Assembly (NCBI RefSeq): GCF_001544555.2
Contig: NZ_FCOK02000076.1
Span: forward strand, 1-50,301
Source: Caballeronia udeis
GTDB taxonomy: Bacteria; Pseudomonadota; Gammaproteobacteria; Burkholderiales; Burkholderiaceae
DNA: 50,301 nt
Direction: 5' to 3'
The position numbers and the translations under genes are program-made. Each line of letters opens with the position of its first letter. Position 1 is the first letter of the stretch. Shown piece after piece: positions 17,974 to 27,050 of the stretch. The notes below the pieces were generated by a model. That model ran no database searches. It worked only from the letters and a program-made list of their open reading frames with translations, and had not been told where the DNA came from.

Positions 17974-18016
17974 AAAGCAAACGGCCCGCTTCGTAAGAAG
18001 CGGGCCGTTTGCTTTT
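17974..18016 (+). terminator. strong rho-independent terminator after the ABC-F gene
   Basis: Near-perfect inverted repeat AAAGCAAACGGCCCGCTTC / GAAGCGGGCCGTTTGCTTT with a 4-nt GTAA loop and flanking A and T runs. It could act in both directions. Confidence 0.92.
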
Positions 18017-18139
18017 CCAGGGCGTGGGCATGTTCAGGAAATTGAAATACAGCACAGTCGAACTTGCTTGATAAAAAGCAACGTGTGTTTGTCCAACCTC
18101 CTGCAAGCTCAAAACTTTGGCTCTGGAGATGATCCTTTC

Positions 18140-19297
18140 ATGACCCCTCTTTCCCCCCTGACCATTCGCGGCCGCACGTTGCTTACTATTGTGCAGGGAG
18201 GCATGGGTGTGGGTGTGTCCGCGCACCGGCTGGCCGGCGCCGTAGCCCGGGAGGGTGCGATGGGCACTATTTCGAGCATCGACTTGCGGCATCACCATCC
18301 TGACCTGCTTGAGATGTGCAAACAGAACCCGGACCAGGCGACGCTGGAGGCCGCCAACCAGACGGCGTTGCGGCGCGAGATCATTGCAGCGAAGGCACTG
18401 AGTGAAGGGCACGGCATGGTTGCCGTGAACATCATGCGCGCTGTCTCGTCCTATGCTGCAGCAGTTCAGACGGCGTGTGAGAGCGGCGCCGACGCTATCG
18501 TCATGGGGGCGGGGTTGCCGCTGGATCTGCCGGACCTGACGCAAGGGGTTGATATCGCGCTGATCCCGATCTTGTCGGATAGCCGCGGCATCGCGTTAGT
18601 GCTGAAGAAGTGGCTCAAGAAGAATCGTTTGCCTGATGCCATCGTGATCGAACATCCGGGCCATGCCGGCGGCCATCTCGGCGTGGCGAGCGTTGCGGAT
18701 ATTCCGAGCGAGCGTTTTGACTTCGCTCGCGTGATTGAGGAAACCATGCTGACCTTCGATACCCTCGGTATCGAACGGACCCGGATTCCGCTGATCGTGG
18801 CGGGCGGTATCGACGGGCACGCGGCGGTGCGTCGCTGGCTGGCCGCGGGTGCGTCCGGCGTGCAACTTGGCACGGCGTTCGCGGTGACCAAAGAGGGGGA
18901 TGCACATCCCGAGTTCAAGCGCATTCTCGCCGACGCAACGCCGGAAGACATCGTCGAATTCGTGAGTGTGACGGGCCTGCCGGCTCGCGCGGTGAAAACG
19001 CCGTGGCTCGATCGATATCTGCGCAATGAGCAACGGATTCGCGACAAGATCGGCTCGCGCGAGCAAAAGTGCCCCACGGGCCTCCATTGCCTGGCGGCGT
19101 GCGGTTTGCGCGACGGTATCGAAAAGTTCGGGCACTTTTGTATCGACACCCGTCTGGCCGCGGCCCTGCGTGGAGATCGTGCGAACGGACTGTTCTTCCG
19201 GGGGCGCGAGGCGCTGCCGTTCGGCTCGGCAATTCGCAGCGTGCGTGAATTGCTCGACTTGCTGATCGCAGATATCCGGCCTACGGCAGCGGCTTGA
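18140..19297 (+). CDS. NAD(P)H-dependent flavin oxidoreductase, nitronate monooxygenase-like
   Basis: 385-residue TIM-barrel FMN enzyme of the nitronate monooxygenase/enoyl-reductase-like family. FMN-binding motifs are VQGGMGVGVS near the N terminus, AIVIEHPGHAGGHLG, and the phosphate loop VAGGIDGHAAVRRWLAAGASGVQLGT. The C-terminal tail contains a cysteine group (KCPTGLHCLAAC and HFCIDTRL) followed by ALRGDRANGL, a pattern I recall from relatives of this subfamily. The physiological substrate cannot be deduced. I chose the ATG at 18140 (MTPLSPLTIRGR); GGAG lies 11 nt upstream. A longer in-frame start at 18068 gives an unlikely N terminus. Confidence 0.85.
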   Translation: MTPLSPLTIRGRTLLTIVQGGMGVGVSAHRLAGAVAREGAMGTISSIDLRHHHPDLLEMCKQNPDQATLEAANQTALRREIIAAKALSEGHGMVAVNIMRAVSSYAAAVQTACESGADAIVMGAGLPLDLPDLTQGVDIALIPILSDSRGIALVLKKWLKKNRLPDAIVIEHPGHAGGHLGVASVADIPSERFDFARVIEETMLTFDTLGIERTRIPLIVAGGIDGHAAVRRWLAAGASGVQLGTAFAVTKEGDAHPEFKRILADATPEDIVEFVSVTGLPARAVKTPWLDRYLRNEQRIRDKIGSREQKCPTGLHCLAACGLRDGIEKFGHFCIDTRLAAALRGDRANGLFFRGREALPFGSAIRSVRELLDLLIADIRPTAAA

Positions 19298-19299
19298 AC

Positions 19300-19323
19300 G
19301 GCGCGGGCGTATGAACCCGCGCC
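19300..19323. terminator. GC-rich hairpin after the flavoenzyme gene
   Basis: Perfect 8-bp stem GGCGCGGG/CCCGCGCC with an 8-nt loop begins 3 nt after the stop codon. No T run follows, so it may be a weak or factor-assisted terminator or an mRNA 3'-end stabiliser between convergent genes. Confidence 0.45.
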
Positions 19324-19443
19324 ATGCGGTCGCGCTCGTCGTGACCAGCCTCGGGAATCAAACCGGAATCGGCGTAACGAACGGGCGCAGCCATACATCG
19401 CTACGTGTCCGCATCTGGCGACAAAGCCGCAACCAACCCGTGA

Positions 19444-19647
19444 TCAAACCTTGTCGCGGGTGAAGCGCATGGCGGTGCCTTCGCGGGTAATGCGTTCCCA
19501 GATAGCGACCTTCTCGGCATCGCTGAGAAACACCCAGTTGGAGACTTCGCCAGCCATGCGGCCGCAGCCTTTGCAGACGTCGTCAAAGAGGGTCGAGCAG
19601 ACGCCGATGCACGGGCTGTCGGGCAAATCATGAAGGTTCGATGCCAT
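19444..19647 (-). CDS. DUF1289 domain protein
   Basis: 67-residue small protein of the DUF1289 family, recognisable by SPCIGVCSTLFDDVCKGCGR (four cysteines, possibly metal-binding) and the following W-x6-EK-x3-W segment. The function is unknown. The ATG at 19647 (MASNLHDLPDS) has AGGCG 5-9 nt upstream; a longer frame from 19701 lacks support. It is transcribed in the same direction as, and 65 nt downstream of, the phospholipase gene, so it may be co-transcribed with it. Confidence 0.85.
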   Translation of the reverse strand: MASNLHDLPDSPCIGVCSTLFDDVCKGCGRMAGEVSNWVFLSDAEKVAIWERITREGTAMRFTRDKV

Positions 19648-19712
19648 AAAACGCCTGTAGTCGGGCGCGGCATGCAGTGAAAAAACGCAGCGCCCATGCA
19701 AAAGACGTAAGT

Positions 19713-21011
19713 TTAACGCGCGATGCTGTAGCCGATCCGCGCGATCCAGTGGTTACGCTGGTTGTAATCGAGAATGTCTTCGCCGTAGCCGTTGAAATAC
19801 CCCACCCACAAATACCCGCCCCACGCGCTGCCGATCAGCTTGGCGAGCGGGTAAGTGAATTGGGCGTCCACGCTACCGTATCCCGCTTTGGTGCCCTTGC
19901 GCAGCGTGGTGGCGAGTTGCCAGCCGTCTGGGCTGCCGTACTTCACGAGCAGATCGACGTAACCCCGATAGTCCTGGATGTCCTCGTTGCCGCTCTTCGT
20001 GATGTAGTAGTAGATCTTCGGGGAGATCGTCAGGTGGTTCGAATTGATATCGCCGAAATCCCAGGTCGGGCGCACGAAAGCGATGTTGATGCCGCGCGAG
20101 TCCGCGCCGGCCTTGCCGTTCGACTCATGTCCAATACCGGCTGTTACGCCCATGCGCGAAAACAGTGAGCTTTTCCAACCCGTGTTCTCCAGGTAGTAGA
20201 ACAATTGCGGTTCGTAGCTCGTGTCGCGGAAGGGCGCGGATTCAGCCGACAGGTCCCAGATCGATGTTTGCGTGTAGGCGAAATACAGGTTGTCGAGGAA
20301 GCTGCGCGAGCGGGGATCGTCGGGCAACAGCAGCCGATACTTGAAGCTGAACTGGAATTTCGCGAGGTTATCGCCGTTCTGCCCGTCAGCGAAATACATG
20401 GGTTCGAAGGTTGACAACCGGCCGCTCAACATCCGGTCGCTGGTAGTCGTGGGTATGGCCGATGTATTCGCCGCGGCCTCGGCGCTTGCCAGTTGCTGCG
20501 GTGTCCGGGCCTTCGTCTCGGCGGTTTCCGCCGCCACCACTTGGGCCTGCGATTTGCCGCGATTGAGCGTGATCAGCATGGGCGACGAATCGAAGCCCAC
20601 CGGATCGACCTTCATCACGCCACGCGCGGACTCGGGCCAAGGGGCGGCATAGCGAACCTTTCGATATTGGCCGGGGTTCAGCGACAGCGTGTCGGGGACG
20701 CCGGATTCGCGTTGCAGCGCCAGCGGTTGCGGTGGCAGGTCGCCATTGGTCAGCGTGACGTTGAGCGCTTTTGGCACATCGATGGTGAGCGGCTGCTTGT
20801 CGTCATCGCTATAAAGCAGTGTCAGTTCGAGCGGCTGTTCAGAGGCGGCTTCGCGCACGGGCTGGAGCACGGACACGGTTGCGTAGGCGGCGCTGGTCAG
20901 CCCAAGGCTGATAGCGGAGGCTAGCATCGCGAAGCGGTATGCCGTCGCCACCTTGCGGGGCCGCAAGGGCATGAGGGAGCGGGTAGGGAGCGGCAAAGAG
21001 CCTCGGGCCAT
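19713..21011 (-). CDS. pldA: outer membrane phospholipase A with N-terminal extra domain
   Basis: 432-residue precursor of an outer membrane phospholipase A1. A signal peptide ends about residue 44 (LASAISLGLTSAAYA). The C-terminal 230 residues form the PldA-type beta barrel starting near LSTFEPMYFADG, with the catalytic His-x-Ser in GIGHESNGKAG and the terminal phenylalanine-like end replaced by IGYSIAR. Between signal and barrel lie about 120 beta-rich residues plus an Ala/Thr-rich linker, which E. coli PldA does not have. The start at 21011 (MARGSLPLPTR) is supported by AAGGA about 11 nt upstream. In relatives the enzyme hydrolyses phospholipids that reach the outer leaflet after envelope damage. 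Confidence 0.87.
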   Translation of the reverse strand: MARGSLPLPTRSLMPLRPRKVATAYRFAMLASAISLGLTSAAYATVSVLQPVREAASEQPLELTLLYSDDDKQPLTIDVPKALNVTLTNGDLPPQPLALQRESGVPDTLSLNPGQYRKVRYAAPWPESARGVMKVDPVGFDSSPMLITLNRGKSQAQVVAAETAETKARTPQQLASAEAAANTSAIPTTTSDRMLSGRLSTFEPMYFADGQNGDNLAKFQFSFKYRLLLPDDPRSRSFLDNLYFAYTQTSIWDLSAESAPFRDTSYEPQLFYYLENTGWKSSLFSRMGVTAGIGHESNGKAGADSRGINIAFVRPTWDFGDINSNHLTISPKIYYYITKSGNEDIQDYRGYVDLLVKYGSPDGWQLATTLRKGTKAGYGSVDAQFTYPLAKLIGSAWGGYLWVGYFNGYGEDILDYNQRNHWIARIGYSIAR

Positions 21012-21684
21012 TAAACGATCGTCCTTGTTGCGTTGAGTAGCGTCGGGCGAGGCGACGGGGAGCGGCGTCCCTGGTCGTCCCGATTGCGACCCGCTGGTTC
21101 GCCGGTTGACCTCCGAACCACCCCGGGGAGGCATTCACGAAACGGTGAATTGTAAGCTTGAGAGGAAGCATCTGTAACGTCGGAGCGGAACGGGCAGGTT
21201 CAGCAAAAATCGATCCCGGCTTGTATCGGTACCACTCGTTTGTTGATGAGCCTGAAGCCGGGATAGTGCCAAGCAGCTGGAAAAAAGACGTAAGCAGCAC
21301 AACACGAGCTAGCCTTAATGAGCCAAGGACAGGACAAGGCGGAGCAAGGACGAGACAAGAACGGGACAAGGCTTGGCGCATCGCCTGAGTCGCTGAGGGG
21401 TTTCACGAAGCCCCTGAGCAATGACGGTTCCGCTGAAGAACGTGCGTTGGATGCCGGCGATAAATCCCGGCTGAGCGATGGCCGGCGCGGACATGGTTAT
21501 GCCGCTCCAGCCAAACGTGCTCCTTGTACACTTCACGCGACAAAATTCGCCAATTGTTTTTTGCGATGCAACCTTTTGATGATAGTTTTCGTTTTTTTGG
21601 AAGCGTCTCGACTGGGCAGGGGAGAAGGGCAGTTTGAGACATGGAAATCAACGGTCGGCAAGTCGAATGGACGGAGAAACTGAA
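21012..21684. other. divergent region, phospholipase / potF
   Basis: 673 bases with no supported gene. Features seen: a purine-rich stretch at 21320-21372 with several GACAAG-like repeats (GGACAGGACAAGG, GAGACAAG, GGGACAAGG), and an AT-rich segment at 21550-21600 that probably contains the potF promoter. No exact promoter boxes can be assigned. Confidence 0.45.
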
Positions 21685-22854
21685 ATGACAGAAAAAATGG
21701 CGGACCGGTTGTCGAAGCGTTCGGGTGTATCGGGCGCGATTGCACGGGTGCCGGCGTGCGTACTCTCTATCACCATGGCTGTGGCGGGTGCGGCGGCGTT
21801 GACGGCACCGCTGGCGGCATCGGCGAAAGACACTCAGCTCAACGTGTACAACTGGTCGGACTACATCGCGAAAGACACGATTCCGAACTTCGAGAAGCAG
21901 ACCGGCATCAAGGTCAAGTACGACAACTACGACAGCGACGACACGCTGCAAGCCAAGCTGCTCACCGGCAATTCGGGTTACGACATCGTCGTGCCCACCA
22001 GCAACTACGCCGGCAAGCAGATCACCGCGGGAATCTTCACCCCGCTCGACAAATCCAAACTCCCCAACCTCAAATACCTCGACTCCGACCTGATGAAGCT
22101 GATCGCGGGCGCGGATCCGGGTAACCAGTACACGGTACCGTGGGCATACGGCACAACGGGCCTTGGCTACAACGTCACGAAGGTCCAGCAGATCCTCGGC
22201 AAGAACGTGCCGCTGGATAACTGGGACATCCTGTTCAAGCCGGAAAACATCTCGAAGCTCAAGGCCTGCGGCGTCTCGGTACTCGACGCCCCCGACCAGA
22301 TGTTCGCCGCCGCGCTGCATTACATCGGCAAGGATCCGATGAGCACGAACCCGGCGGACTACCGCGCCGCGCTGGCAATGCTCAAGAAGATCCGTCCGTA
22401 CATCACGCAGTTCAACTCGTCGGGGTATATCAACGACCTGGTCGGCGGCGACGTCTGCTTCGCCTACGGCTGGTCGGGCGACGTGGTGATCGCCAAGCAT
22501 CGTGCGGAAGAGGCGAAGAAGGCGTACAAGGTCGAGTACTACATCCCGAAGGGCGGCGCGCCGGTCTGGTTTGACGTGATGGCGATTCCGAAGGACGCGA
22601 AGAACAAGGAAGCCGCGCTCGAGTGGATCAACTACATCGAGACCCCGCAAGTTCACGCCGCGATCACGAACGAGGTGTATTACCCGAGTGCGAACACGGA
22701 AGCGCGGAAATACGTATCGAAGGATGTTGCCGACGACCCGGCCGTGTACCCGCCGCAAGACGTGATCAAGACGCTGTTCCTGCTCAAGCCGTTGCCGCCG
22801 GAAATCCAGCGCTTGCAAACGCGGCTCTGGACGGAACTGAAGTCCGGACGCTGA
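21685..22854 (+). CDS. potF: polyamine ABC transporter, periplasmic binding protein (PotF type)
   Basis: 389-residue periplasmic binding protein that captures putrescine or a related polyamine for PotGHI. A signal peptide ends about residue 48 (AAALTAPLAASA). The mature protein starts KDTQLNVYNWSDYIAKDTIPNF, with the aromatic and acidic residues typical of PotF/PotD; VPWAYGTTGLGYN and GWSGDVVIAK are further family motifs. The ATG at 21685 has GGAG 8 nt upstream; in-frame starts at 21634 and 21667 are less likely. It is followed after 181 nt by potG, with a hairpin in between. Confidence 0.93.
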   Translation: MTEKMADRLSKRSGVSGAIARVPACVLSITMAVAGAAALTAPLAASAKDTQLNVYNWSDYIAKDTIPNFEKQTGIKVKYDNYDSDDTLQAKLLTGNSGYDIVVPTSNYAGKQITAGIFTPLDKSKLPNLKYLDSDLMKLIAGADPGNQYTVPWAYGTTGLGYNVTKVQQILGKNVPLDNWDILFKPENISKLKACGVSVLDAPDQMFAAALHYIGKDPMSTNPADYRAALAMLKKIRPYITQFNSSGYINDLVGGDVCFAYGWSGDVVIAKHRAEEAKKAYKVEYYIPKGGAPVWFDVMAIPKDAKNKEAALEWINYIETPQVHAAITNEVYYPSANTEARKYVSKDVADDPAVYPPQDVIKTLFLLKPLPPEIQRLQTRLWTELKSGR

Positions 22855-22900
22855 ACCTTGCCAAGGTTGCCAAGGTTGCACTAGGCAGTCGATAAACGCG

Positions 22901-22926
22901 AAGCCCCTGGTCGCCCCGGGGGCTTT
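22901..22926 (+). terminator. hairpin between potF and potG
   Basis: AAGCCCC/GGGGCTT stem with a GC-rich loop followed by only three T. It is probably a partial terminator or RNA stabiliser, which would leave potF more abundant than the downstream genes. Confidence 0.5.
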
Positions 22927-23035
22927 GTTCGTGGCCGGCGATTTTGTCGGCGGCCGCGTCGAAAGAATAAAGTTAAAAAGTGCTGCTGGAAAAAGCAGCA
23001 CGAACGCGCATAGCGCAGGAGCCGGGCAGCAGATC

Positions 23036-24244
23036 ATGAGTGACCAGCAGTCGAGTGCAGTGCCCGCCGGACCGGGCAATCAAGGCGGGCAGTCTGGCCA
23101 GTCAACCTCCATCGGCCGCAGGCCGGAGCCGGGCTTGCGGGACCCGGAATGGGCGGCGGACAACTTCGTGCGGATTGTGGATATCGTCAAGAAATTCGAC
23201 GAAACCATTGCGGTGAAAGGGGTGAACCTGTCGGTGAAGAAGGGCGAGCTGTTTGCGCTGCTCGGCAGCTCCGGCTGCGGCAAGTCCACCCTGCTGCGCA
23301 TGCTCGCGGGGCTGGAGTCGGTCACCGCAGGCCAGATCGTGATCGACGGCGAGGATCTCGCGAGCATGCCGCCGTATCGCAGACCGGTGAACATGATGTT
23401 CCAGTCATATGCGCTGTTTCCGCACATGACGGTCGAGTCGAATGTGGCGTTCGGACTCAAGCAGGAGGGCGTGCGCGGCGCCGAGCTCAAGGAACGCGTG
23501 CACACGACACTCGATCTCGTGCAGATGGCGAAATACGCGCAGCGCAAGCCGCATCAGTTGTCGGGCGGCCAGCAGCAGCGCGTGGCGCTGGCCCGCAGCC
23601 TGGTCAAGCGTCCGAAGCTGCTGTTGCTTGACGAGCCCATGTCTGCGCTCGACAAACAGATTCGCCAGCGCACGCAGATCGAGCTGGTGAATATTCTCGA
23701 CAAGGTCGGCGTGACCTGCATCATGGTCACGCACGATCAGGAGGAAGCGATGACCATGGCCGGCCGGATCGCGGTCATGAGCGAGGGCGAGATCGTACAG
23801 ATCGGCACGCCGCACGAGGTCTACGAATATCCGAACAGCCGGTTCACCGCCGAATTCATCGGCTCGACGAACCTGTTCGACGGCATCGTGGTGGAAGACG
23901 AACCGGATCATGTGTTCGTTGAATGCCCGGAGCTGCCGTCGCGGCTGTATGTGAACCACGGCATCACGGGCCCGCTCGGCATGCCGGTCACCATCTCGGT
24001 CCGGCCAGAGCGCATTGCGCTGACACGCAAGCCGCCCGACGGTTCATACAACTGGGGCCACGGCACCGTGGCGAACATTGCGTACATGGGCGGCTACACG
24101 CTGTACCACGTGAAGCTGGACAGCGGCAAAGTGGTCGTGGCGAATTTGTCGAGCCTCGCGCTCGGCCAGATGGATTCGCCCACCTGGGGCGATGAAGTTT
24201 TCGTGCGCTGGACAGCGTCGGCAGGCGTGGTGCTCACAGTATGA
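23036..24244 (+). CDS. potG: polyamine ABC transporter ATPase (PotG type)
   Basis: 402-residue ABC importer ATPase. Residues 1-35 form a Gly/Gln/Ser-rich tail. The ATPase domain has Walker A GSSGCGKS, signature LSGGQQQRVALARSL, Walker B LLLLDEPMSALDK and switch-histidine motif MVTHDQEEAM. A C-terminal TOBE domain (about 320-400) contains VRPERIALTRK. The ATG at 23036 is preceded by AGGAG at a rather long 14 nt; upstream in-frame sequence to 22925 looks non-coding. The stop overlaps the potH start as ATGA. Confidence 0.94.
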   Translation: MSDQQSSAVPAGPGNQGGQSGQSTSIGRRPEPGLRDPEWAADNFVRIVDIVKKFDETIAVKGVNLSVKKGELFALLGSSGCGKSTLLRMLAGLESVTAGQIVIDGEDLASMPPYRRPVNMMFQSYALFPHMTVESNVAFGLKQEGVRGAELKERVHTTLDLVQMAKYAQRKPHQLSGGQQQRVALARSLVKRPKLLLLDEPMSALDKQIRQRTQIELVNILDKVGVTCIMVTHDQEEAMTMAGRIAVMSEGEIVQIGTPHEVYEYPNSRFTAEFIGSTNLFDGIVVEDEPDHVFVECPELPSRLYVNHGITGPLGMPVTISVRPERIALTRKPPDGSYNWGHGTVANIAYMGGYTLYHVKLDSGKVVVANLSSLALGQMDSPTWGDEVFVRWTASAGVVLTV

Positions 24245-25155
24245 AAACGCTGCATTTAATCAAGCAACGCTTCGGCCTGACCGGCAGGACGGCGGTCATC
24301 TTCGGGCCATATCTATGGCTCGTGCTGCTGTTCCTCGTGCCGTTCCTGCTGGTCGTCAAAATCAGTTTCTCCGATTCGCGTCTCGGCATTCCGCCTTATA
24401 CGGAATTGACGGCGATGAAAGACGGCGTGCTGAGTATCGCGCTCGATTTTTCGCACTACGCGTTTCTCGTGACGGACAGCCTGTACTTCGCGACCTACAT
24501 GAACTCGCTGCTGGTCGCCGGGGTATCGACGCTGCTGTGCCTGCTGATCGGTTATCCGATGGCGTATTACATCGCGCGTTCGAATCCTGCGACCCGCAAT
24601 CTGCTGATGATGGCCGTGATGCTGCCGTTCTGGACGTCGTTCCTGATTCGCGTGTATGCGTGGATCGGGATCCTGAAGAACAACGGCTTGCTGAACAACT
24701 TCCTGATGTGGACGGGGATTATTCATTCGCCTATCGAGCTGTATCACACGAATATCGCGGTTTATATCGGCATGGTGTATTCGTATCTGCCGTTTCTCGT
24801 GATGCCGCTTTACGCCCATCTCGTGAAGATGGATCTCACCTTGCTTGAAGCCGCTTACGATCTCGGCGCGAAACCGTGGAAAGCGTTTTTGCAGATCACG
24901 CTGCCGTTGTCGAAGAACGGAATTATTGCGGGCTGCCTGCTGGTGTTTATTCCGGCGGTGGGCGAATACGTGATCCCGGAATTACTGGGCGGCGCGGATA
25001 CGCTGATGATCGGCCGCGTGATGTGGAATGAGTTCTTCGATAACGCCGACTGGCCGATGGCTTCCGCCGTTACCTGCGCCATGGTGTTGCTGTTGCTCGT
25101 TCCCATGGCGCTGTTCCAGCATTATCAGGCGAAGCAACTGGAGGACAAGCGATGA
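24241..25155 (+). CDS. potH: polyamine ABC transporter permease (PotH type)
   Basis: 304-residue inner membrane permease with about six membrane segments (first at residues 23-42). The conserved EAA loop that docks the ATPase is LLEAAYDLGAKPWKAFLQITLPLS. It is translationally coupled to potG and potI by 4-nt ATGA overlaps at both ends, consistent with a fixed PotH-PotI heterodimer. Confidence 0.95.
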   Translation: MKTLHLIKQRFGLTGRTAVIFGPYLWLVLLFLVPFLLVVKISFSDSRLGIPPYTELTAMKDGVLSIALDFSHYAFLVTDSLYFATYMNSLLVAGVSTLLCLLIGYPMAYYIARSNPATRNLLMMAVMLPFWTSFLIRVYAWIGILKNNGLLNNFLMWTGIIHSPIELYHTNIAVYIGMVYSYLPFLVMPLYAHLVKMDLTLLEAAYDLGAKPWKAFLQITLPLSKNGIIAGCLLVFIPAVGEYVIPELLGGADTLMIGRVMWNEFFDNADWPMASAVTCAMVLLLLVPMALFQHYQAKQLEDKR

Positions 25156-25973
25156 TTGAACCCAGTCGCTCGCTCCGGTTCACGTTCCTCGGTTTCGGAT
25201 TCCTGTTTCTCTATATTCCGATCGTGAGCCTGGTGGTGTATTCGTTCAACGAGTCGCAGCTCGTGACCGTGTGGACGCAATTCTCGCTGAAGTGGTATGC
25301 GGCGTTATTGCACGACGATGAACTGATCAACGCCGCGTGGTTATCGATTCGAATCGCGGTATTCACGGCGTGCGCGTCGGTGGTGATCGGGACATGGGCG
25401 GGATATGTGCTCGCGCGCATGGGGCGGTTTCGCGGTTTTACGCTCTATGCCGGCATGATCAACGCGCCGCTCGTGATTCCCGAAGTGATCCAGGGGATTT
25501 CGCTGCTGTTGCTGTTTGTGGAAATGGCGAAAGTATTCGGCTGGCCCGCGGGGCGAGGGCTATTCACGATCTGGATCGGTCACGTGATGCTGTGTATTTC
25601 CTATGTCGCGATCATCGTGGAATCGCGGGTCAGGGAATTGAATCCATCGATTGAAGAAGCCGCGCTCGATCTGGGCGCGACGCCATTGCGGGTGTTTTTC
25701 TCGATCACGCTGCCGCTGATATCGCAGGCGCTGGTGGCGGGGTGGCTGCTGTCGTTCACGCTGTCGATCGATGACCTCGTGTTATCCGCGTTCTTGTCGG
25801 GACCGGGATCGACGACCTTGCCGCTCGTCGTATTTTCTCGCGTGCGGCTCGGCTTGAATCCGGAGATGAACGCGCTCGCCACGCTGTTCATTGCGTTTGT
25901 GACAGTTGGCGTGATCGCCGCGAACTACTTCATGCAAAGGAGCGAGCGCAAACGGCTGACGAATGTTTTGTAG
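25152..25973 (+). CDS. potI: polyamine ABC transporter permease (PotI type)
   Basis: 273-residue inner membrane permease with six membrane segments; the first is LGFGFLFLYIPIVSLVVYSF near the N terminus. The EAA loop reads IEEAALDLGATPLRVFFSIT. SFTLSIDDLVLSAFLSGPGS is typical of PotI/PotC. It is the last gene of potFGHI and converges on the dehydratase gene, with only 24 nt between stops. Confidence 0.95.
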   Translation: MIEPSRSLRFTFLGFGFLFLYIPIVSLVVYSFNESQLVTVWTQFSLKWYAALLHDDELINAAWLSIRIAVFTACASVVIGTWAGYVLARMGRFRGFTLYAGMINAPLVIPEVIQGISLLLLFVEMAKVFGWPAGRGLFTIWIGHVMLCISYVAIIVESRVRELNPSIEEAALDLGATPLRVFFSITLPLISQALVAGWLLSFTLSIDDLVLSAFLSGPGSTTLPLVVFSRVRLGLNPEMNALATLFIAFVTVGVIAANYFMQRSERKRLTNVL

Positions 25974-25997
25974 ATGCGGTGGGCGGGCGAGCCGGGC

Positions 25998-27011
25998 TCA
26001 GTCGTCTTGAGCCGCCATCGCGAGATGTTTGCCGAGTGTGGCCGCGTCCGTGTTCGTGCCGCACAGCAGTACGCCGACGCGCTTGCCCTGCAAGGTTTCG
26101 TGCAACGGCCCAAGTAACGCGGCGGTTGCGGCGGCGCATGCCGGTTCAACCGCCAGCTTCAGTTCGTTGAACAAATGCAGCATGGCGTGGCGCAGCTCGG
26201 TGTCCGATACAGTTACCAGGCCGTCGATATGCCGACGGCACAATTCGTAGCTGTAGTCCTCGGTGTGCGGCGCCATCAACGAATCCGCAATGCTGTGCAT
26301 CGCGCCCATCTTCACGGTGTGATTCGCGGCGAAACTCTGCCCCATGGCGTCGGCGCCCTTGGGTTCCACGCCGTACACATGTATCGATGGATTCGCGAGC
26401 CGGAACGCCAGAGATACCCCCGCGGCCAATCCGCCGCCGCCAATCGGCAGGATCACCGCATCCAGGTCGGGCGCTTGCGAGGTCCATTCGTATCCGAGCG
26501 TCGCCGTGCCCATGATCGTCCGGTAGCTGTTGAACGGATGCACGAAATAGCGGCCTTCCTCGGCTTCTATACGGCGAACGATTTCGAACGCTTCGGCGCC
26601 GTTTTCCGCCATCACGATCTCCGCACCGAAACGGCGGCACAAGGCCAACCGCGCCGAACTGGCGGTCTTGAGCATCACGACCTTTGCGCTGATCCCGAGC
26701 CGCATCGCGGTATACGCGACGGCCACGGCGTGGTTGCCCGCCGATACGCAGGTCACGCCCGCGTCGCGTTCGCCTTCGGTGAGCGCAAGCAGATGCGAAA
26801 ACGCGCCGCGTGCCTTGAACGTGCCGCCGACCTGCAGCAATTCGAACTTGAAGTTGATCGGCGTGCCTTCCAGGGTGGGGAAGTCGTGACGCTCGAAGGT
26901 CGGCGTGCGCGCGACCCACGGCGAGAGCGTCATGTGCTGGGCGGCGATATCGTCGAGTGTGGGAATCGGCGTGCCGTCGATGGTGTTGTCGGAGTGATGG
27001 GCGGTGGACAT
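25998..27011 (-). CDS. serine/threonine dehydratase-like PLP enzyme
   Basis: 337-residue fold-type II PLP enzyme. The PLP lysine lies in QVGGTFKARGAFSHLLAL, the cofactor-contacting asparagine in VSAGNHAVAVAYTA, and the phosphate-binding glycine loop is LPIGGGGLAAG. There is no C-terminal ACT-like regulatory domain, so it resembles catabolic or specialised dehydratases rather than biosynthetic IlvA. Threonine, serine or a hydroxy-amino acid are possible substrates; sequence alone does not decide. The ATG at 27011 (MSTAHHSD) has AGGGA upstream. It lies 39 nt after argE on the same strand and may be co-transcribed. Confidence 0.85.
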   Translation of the reverse strand: MSTAHHSDNTIDGTPIPTLDDIAAQHMTLSPWVARTPTFERHDFPTLEGTPINFKFELLQVGGTFKARGAFSHLLALTEGERDAGVTCVSAGNHAVAVAYTAMRLGISAKVVMLKTASSARLALCRRFGAEIVMAENGAEAFEIVRRIEAEEGRYFVHPFNSYRTIMGTATLGYEWTSQAPDLDAVILPIGGGGLAAGVSLAFRLANPSIHVYGVEPKGADAMGQSFAANHTVKMGAMHSIADSLMAPHTEDYSYELCRRHIDGLVTVSDTELRHAMLHLFNELKLAVEPACAAATAALLGPLHETLQGKRVGVLLCGTNTDAATLGKHLAMAAQDD

Positions 27012-27050
27012 GAATTCCCTTGTGACCTCAACGAGCAATTTCAACGGACA

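Noticed and set aside
18068..18139. Longer N terminus for the flavin oxidoreductase
   Set aside because: The extra 24 residues are unlike the family and the first barrel strand follows the ATG at 18140 directly.
21403..23079. 558-codon open frame on the minus strand opposite potF
   Set aside because: Antisense shadow of potF with Arg/Val/Leu-rich nonsense composition and no ribosome binding site.
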